A DNA stretch of 64,000 nt from Flabesymbios commensalis (taxonomy: Eukaryota; Annelida; Polychaeta; Terebellida; Flabelligeridae): contig OZ024912.1 of assembly GCA_964017125.1 (NCBI GenBank), positions 61,554,282 to 61,618,281 on the forward strand, in the 5' to 3' direction. Positions 59,408 through 64,000 of this stretch are shown here, piece after piece (within the stretch, counting starts at the first letter, position 1; every line of letters begins with the position of its first letter). The position numbers and the translations under genes were made by a program. The notes under the pieces were generated by a model. That model saw only the letters and a program-made list of their open reading frames with translations, was not told the DNA's origin and searched no databases.

Positions 59408-60160
59408 ATATCTAACTTTATAAACTGTACAATGTGTACACTCGATCGGTCTATTTCACATGCATAATACCCGGATGATTGGCAGACGACAACATGTCTG
59501 TTTCATTCAATGTGCGAGTGTAGTCGTACTCAAGGGGTAGGTTTGTTCCTGCATACAGTCTACATAATTAGTCCATGAAATCCATTTAACCTATAGTGAG
59601 AATAGAGTTAAAGAGGGTGGGGCATCACAAGCCCGGAGAGCAGGACGACTCTCCTTGAATATGAAAATGTGTATCACCCACCCTTGCCTTCTTAAATATA
59701 ACCTCATGAACGATACTTGAGTGTGCCTTACTTGCAATATTCAATGTGAGAATTGAATAAAAAGATGCTTTGCTTAGCATTTAATTTATAATTAAATTTA
59801 AAAATAGGTGGTTGGGTAGGCTTACTTGATAAATGTTGTTTGTCACATATGGCAGGCGTATACTGAAGGAACTAAATAAATGGGATTCCGTCCATGATTT
59901 AAATTTGAAAAAAACCCGCATTTTAAATCATTCAAATTGCTATAATTGATTACCAAATATTCTCTAGATACATTATATCACACACTAGTATAAAAAAACA
60001 TGTGTGTTTGTGTATTGATTGTAATTATTGACCAGACAGATCAATTAATAGTTAATTTTTCCCCAAAATAAATATTTTATTAAAAGCAATGAGTACCCTT
60101 CCAAAAATGGCTATAATTTGTTTTCGCAATATTTCCACAAATCAGACCAGTCACTCTTGT

Positions 60161-60727
60161 TAGTCCGGGAGGCAGGTCGATCTAGCTGACCGTCTTAGTC
60201 AGTAGAGTTTTTCAACTTTTTCTTACATGAAATTTTGTCTAGTGTTCGCATCTCGCATTCTTACTTGCACATCACTGGGCATAACGTCACAAATTGAAGG
60301 TTTCCATGGTAACGTCTTTTTGACAAATATGGCGAAAAAATGTGTTGTATCTCTAAGGAAAAGTAATAAGCTAGCATAAAGTACTTTTAAAATACAGTAA
60401 ATGTGTAAAACCAATACAAAATGTAATTAAGTACCCCTGCCCTTAAACATGATCACAAATAAAGTGGAAATGCAAAGTTTAAAGGTTAATATGGCTACCA
60501 TGGAAACCACTTTTCATAAAACGAATTGTTTGCAATATATTTATGCCATGATATTGGCACAAGTTGTTTTTTAAACGTTTAATGTGTTTGTAATTGCAAT
60601 TTTCTGGAATGTAAATATAGAAATTAGATATCTTGATATAAAATGTCTATATGTACTGGCACATACTCTCTACTATAAAAACAATTAAACGCTGAAACCC
60701 GGGTATCACCCCCACCCCTCCGCTGTA
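60161..60727. other. Spacer between duplicates B and C
   Basis: This 567 bp is not part of the duplicated unit. It is AT-rich and without ORFs, and I see no feature in it. Confidence 0.5.
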
Positions 60728-63700
60728 TTTAAAAAATTGTATTAACACGTTATATATCCCGGGTTGAAACATGTTAAAACACATATAGAACGTAACATCA
60801 TTCAACAAGATTGCAAAATCAGTGACCTCCATCTGGTCAAAAATGAATAATTTTCACCTGCTTGTAAAATAACGTTTTAGTTACATTTAGTCAGCCTACG
60901 TGGATGACAAGGATAACAAAACGAAGGAACAGTGGGTGTATTTTGTCCCCGGATTGTGTCACATGGCAATGCCCCGTCACCCCCGCAGCATGACCCACAC
61001 AGCCGCAGTTTGACATTGATGAGTGCGCTTTCATCAAGATGGTCATCCCTGCGTGAATCTGGGTCACCGGGTGATGATGGATATAAGCAGGTGAGCTGGG
61101 TGTCTGTGAGGGGATCATTTCTGGTCCGGCACAAATGTGGCACAAAGATCTGCTTCATTTGCCTGGATAATAGACACAGAAAACATGACATGTCCACCCA
61201 ACGGTGGGTCAATGCTGTTCCAGCGTCTGCGACGCTGAAACAACATTAATCCAGAGCTGGGTCAACGTTGATTATAGTGTTGTTATAATGTTGGGCCAGC
61301 GCCACAGATGGTGAGCCAATGATAAACCAACTCAGGATGAACTTCGCGTGTTGGCTGGGTAGCATCTTCAGCTGTCAAGTTGTATGCCACCGGCAGACTC
61401 ACACCTGCGTTCTGAACATGTCTGACCTGACTGTGCAAGATGGCTGGATAGTAAATGACTCTTTTTCTGAACTAGCCATTTACATGACTAGAGCAATTAC
61501 ATCACTAATCTAACACTCATTTATAAGGTAAACAGTAGGTTATATGTTTTGATAACAATCAAGAAATGTACCTCACCATCTTCAGTCCCATATGAACGAG
61601 GGCATGAACGCGTTTTTATTTGATGCATTATGTTTTGTGCCCGCAATTCGATCTCCAGTGGGGCTGGAGTTTTTGTCTTTTATTTATTTCGACCCGACTC
61701 GGGGCCGCGCTAGAAAGTTGACATGTTATTACATGTTTATATAGAACAGCTCTTGAAATAAATTATTAATCCCATACAGAGTGGGCCCTAAATTATTTAT
61801 TTAAAAAAAAAGCCCGGCCCACCCCCCCTGGAGATTGAATGGTTGTCCCTTCTGTTATGAAAATGTATTCAGGAAACTATTCTACTAGTATATAGGTGCA
61901 AAACAAACAAACTATAAAAGTTTGTAATTTCTATACTCAAATAGAAAAATACATGTTCAAATATAATAACTACTAATAATAACACTAAATAGTTTTTTCG
62001 GCTTCGAAGTGCACGTACTTACATTCGAATTCTGAATGCATCTTCAAAATAGTGCATGCACGTTTATCCGCGGGGATACGGTTTTGATTCATGGTATTGA
62101 TCGCTATGGCTATTAGGTGCCGTTCAACAATTACGTAACGCTTAGTGGGGGGGGGGGGGGGGTAAGGGATGCGATACGGAGCGTAGTCAAAGTAAGCGTT
62201 AAAAAGGGGGAGGGGGGCAAAAATCGTAAAAAAAAGTTATTGCTGAAATTTTTTTTTCAATATTATTATTAAAATACTGACATCGGAGCATTCATGAACC
62301 ATTTTGGCCAACACTACCAATGCTGATATGAAACAGCACCTGCGATGTTGTCCCACCATTAAGTTTAATTGGGATGTAAGAGTACTGTGCAAAAACAAAC
62401 GTCAGTAACTGCTGACTTTTCAAGTAAGCAGTTACTGTATTTTGGCTTTGTGTGACAGAGTCACAATCAGTTAGATAAATAACACGTACCAGTCATTGCG
62501 TCCAGCCATCACTGCAACCACAAACACATTTAGACAACGTAAAATGTAGATGACTCTAGTCTCTGTATGTATAAATGCATGTAAGGTCCAGAAATAGCTG
62601 ATTTATACATGATCAGACCCTCTATATGGTCGATGTGGTCAAACTAGCATATCTGTTCTACATCAAATAGAACATTGTTTTGGACAAACACAGCGTTTTC
62701 GCATCAAAACACCACACACGTTTGCTCACAATAAATCCACACACATAAGTCTATCCTAATAGCAGATCCTGGCCCGATGCTGTTATCTGACACCTTTTGG
62801 TTGCGAGGGGACGGGACGATGAATCGTCCACAGTTTACAATATATATATATAGCGCAGTTATTGTTAATAATTATGTACTTTTGTGATATCTACATCACC
62901 AAAGTTATATTTATTAAGAATTGTGTGTTGTATGAACTCATTTTTACATGTATACATATGTGTACTCTCATTCCCGAATATCTGTATATATACTGTCACT
63001 TTATGTGGGTAGGTGATGCTAATTGCTCGTGCTTGTTTATTTTATAATATGTTATAATAGGAGAGGTTAATATACTTTTCTGACATCTATTCCTTGCGGG
63101 CGCGAGACTACTTCCCGGTGCCGGGTGAGTGCTGGATCAGTGTCGTAGATGCTGGGCCAGCGCTTGGCCGGCGCTGGGCTGGTTTCTCGTGTCTGCTGAG
63201 GACATGACTGTGTGGTCGGTATATCGCTCACACTATTTAGTTTAATATGACCTGGTTTAAACTGACGTATAAGCCCTTGTGGGCTTTATATGTTGTGCTT
63301 AGAAAATTATATGATGTACATGTCAGTATAATAAATAAATGATGAATGAATGTATCTAGATACTCATATATACACTTAGATATCGCTCCACATCAGCATG
63401 TCAGCAGCTCTGTGGCTATCTGATCAGATTTCTTTGCGATTTCTTTTATTGTATTAATCTATTTTACAGGTTTAAAAATATAAACAGAAAGCGGGACACT
63501 TAATAAATACAATATAGCATATTTTTTATACAAATGTAGTCTATATATCTATTTAAACACGATTGTAAAGCATATGTGTCTTACAATCATGGATAAATTG
63601 TATGAACAGAGTATTTCTCTTAAATCCGAATAAATCTCATATTAACCCAAAATAACTTGAATCATAAATTTATTTTCAGGGGCGATACATTATTATCCAT

Positions 63701-64000
63701 ATCCTTCGTATGCCTCTACAATGAAGTAAAAAATAAACATATCACTTTTGATTTTATTTTAACCTCACTGATTTTCAGCTTTTTCAATTTTTTTATAAGT
63801 TATCATTCAAAAAAAAATTTATATGACGTGATAATAATAAAAATAATTGTAACAATTACAGACCATGACACCTGTAGGTACATTGTCACATATCCTAATG
63901 ATTACTACACTAGTAGGCCTACACAAAAATAATAACAATTACACACTGTAAATATAACTATAATAATATCCTGTGTCTGTGTATTCAATAATTGCGGCAT
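60728..64000. repeat. Segmental duplication, copy C (partial, runs off window)
   Basis: Similarity begins abruptly at 'ttaaaaaattgtattaacac', matching about 34510 in A and 51487 in B, and continues to the window end (equivalent to about 38068 in A). It lacks the SINE at 36649-36886 and the 1.76 kb element of B. Confidence 0.88.
61141..64000. other. Copy C, non-coding, matches A from about 34940
   Basis: It includes the CCAACG/CCAGCG palindromes (about 61195-61375 and 63125-63185), a long G-run (62146-62162) and AT-rich DNA. The SINE-free junction is at 62840-62860. No gene is supported. Confidence 0.5.

Larger units (their letters stand above)
45641..60160. repeat. Segmental duplication, copy B
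   Basis: This copy is collinear with copy A and in direct orientation. It lacks the LTR element, a SINE near 29.8 kb, the MITE at 30006-30251 and a hairpin near 20.7 kb. It carries its own insertions at 46805-47001 and 52790-54551. It also lacks a segment of about 185 bp that A has near 34250-34440. Confidence 0.9.

Overview
The window is AT-rich animal DNA. Its coding sequence is split by GT-AG introns, it is full of short inverted-repeat elements and tRNA-derived SINEs, and it carries one CsRn1-type Ty3/gypsy retroelement. An endogenous GH9 cellulase gene with a Thr-rich linker, together with frequent 'taggcctat'-like strings, suggests a marine invertebrate (echinoderm, hemichordate or mollusc-like). 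The phylum cannot be fixed from the sequence alone.

Region 1 (1-10.2 kb, + strand) holds the 3' ten exons of a GH9 endo-beta-1,4-glucanase gene. Its signal peptide and any carbohydrate-binding module lie to the left of the window. All splice phases join in one frame, and both PROSITE-type GH9 signatures and the catalytic Asp/Asp/Glu are present. The introns hold several MITE-like repeats. Region 2 (10.2-19.1 kb) has no recognised gene. It contains a piggyBac-type MITE, a 3.5 kb foldback element with inverted arrays of short degenerate repeats, a tandem array rich in TCAAGGTCA, and a roughly 21 bp minisatellite.

Region 3 (19.17-64 kb) is a large local duplication: copy A 19166-41503, copy B 45641-60160, and a third copy C that starts mid-unit at about 60728 and runs off the window. 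The unit has no certain gene. It is dominated by strong hairpins, SINEs and MITEs. The copies act as empty-site controls for one another. The LTR element (20981-29721, GATA target duplication) and one TTAA-flanked MITE occur only in A. A 1.76 kb terminal-inverted-repeat element and a 197 bp palindromic MITE occur only in B. One SINE is in A and B but not in C.

The cellulase is the only host gene I am sure of. A 53-codon terminal-exon candidate on the minus strand of the duplicated unit, and a signal-peptide-like short ORF at 44.5 kb, are the only other host-coding hints. Neither is secure.
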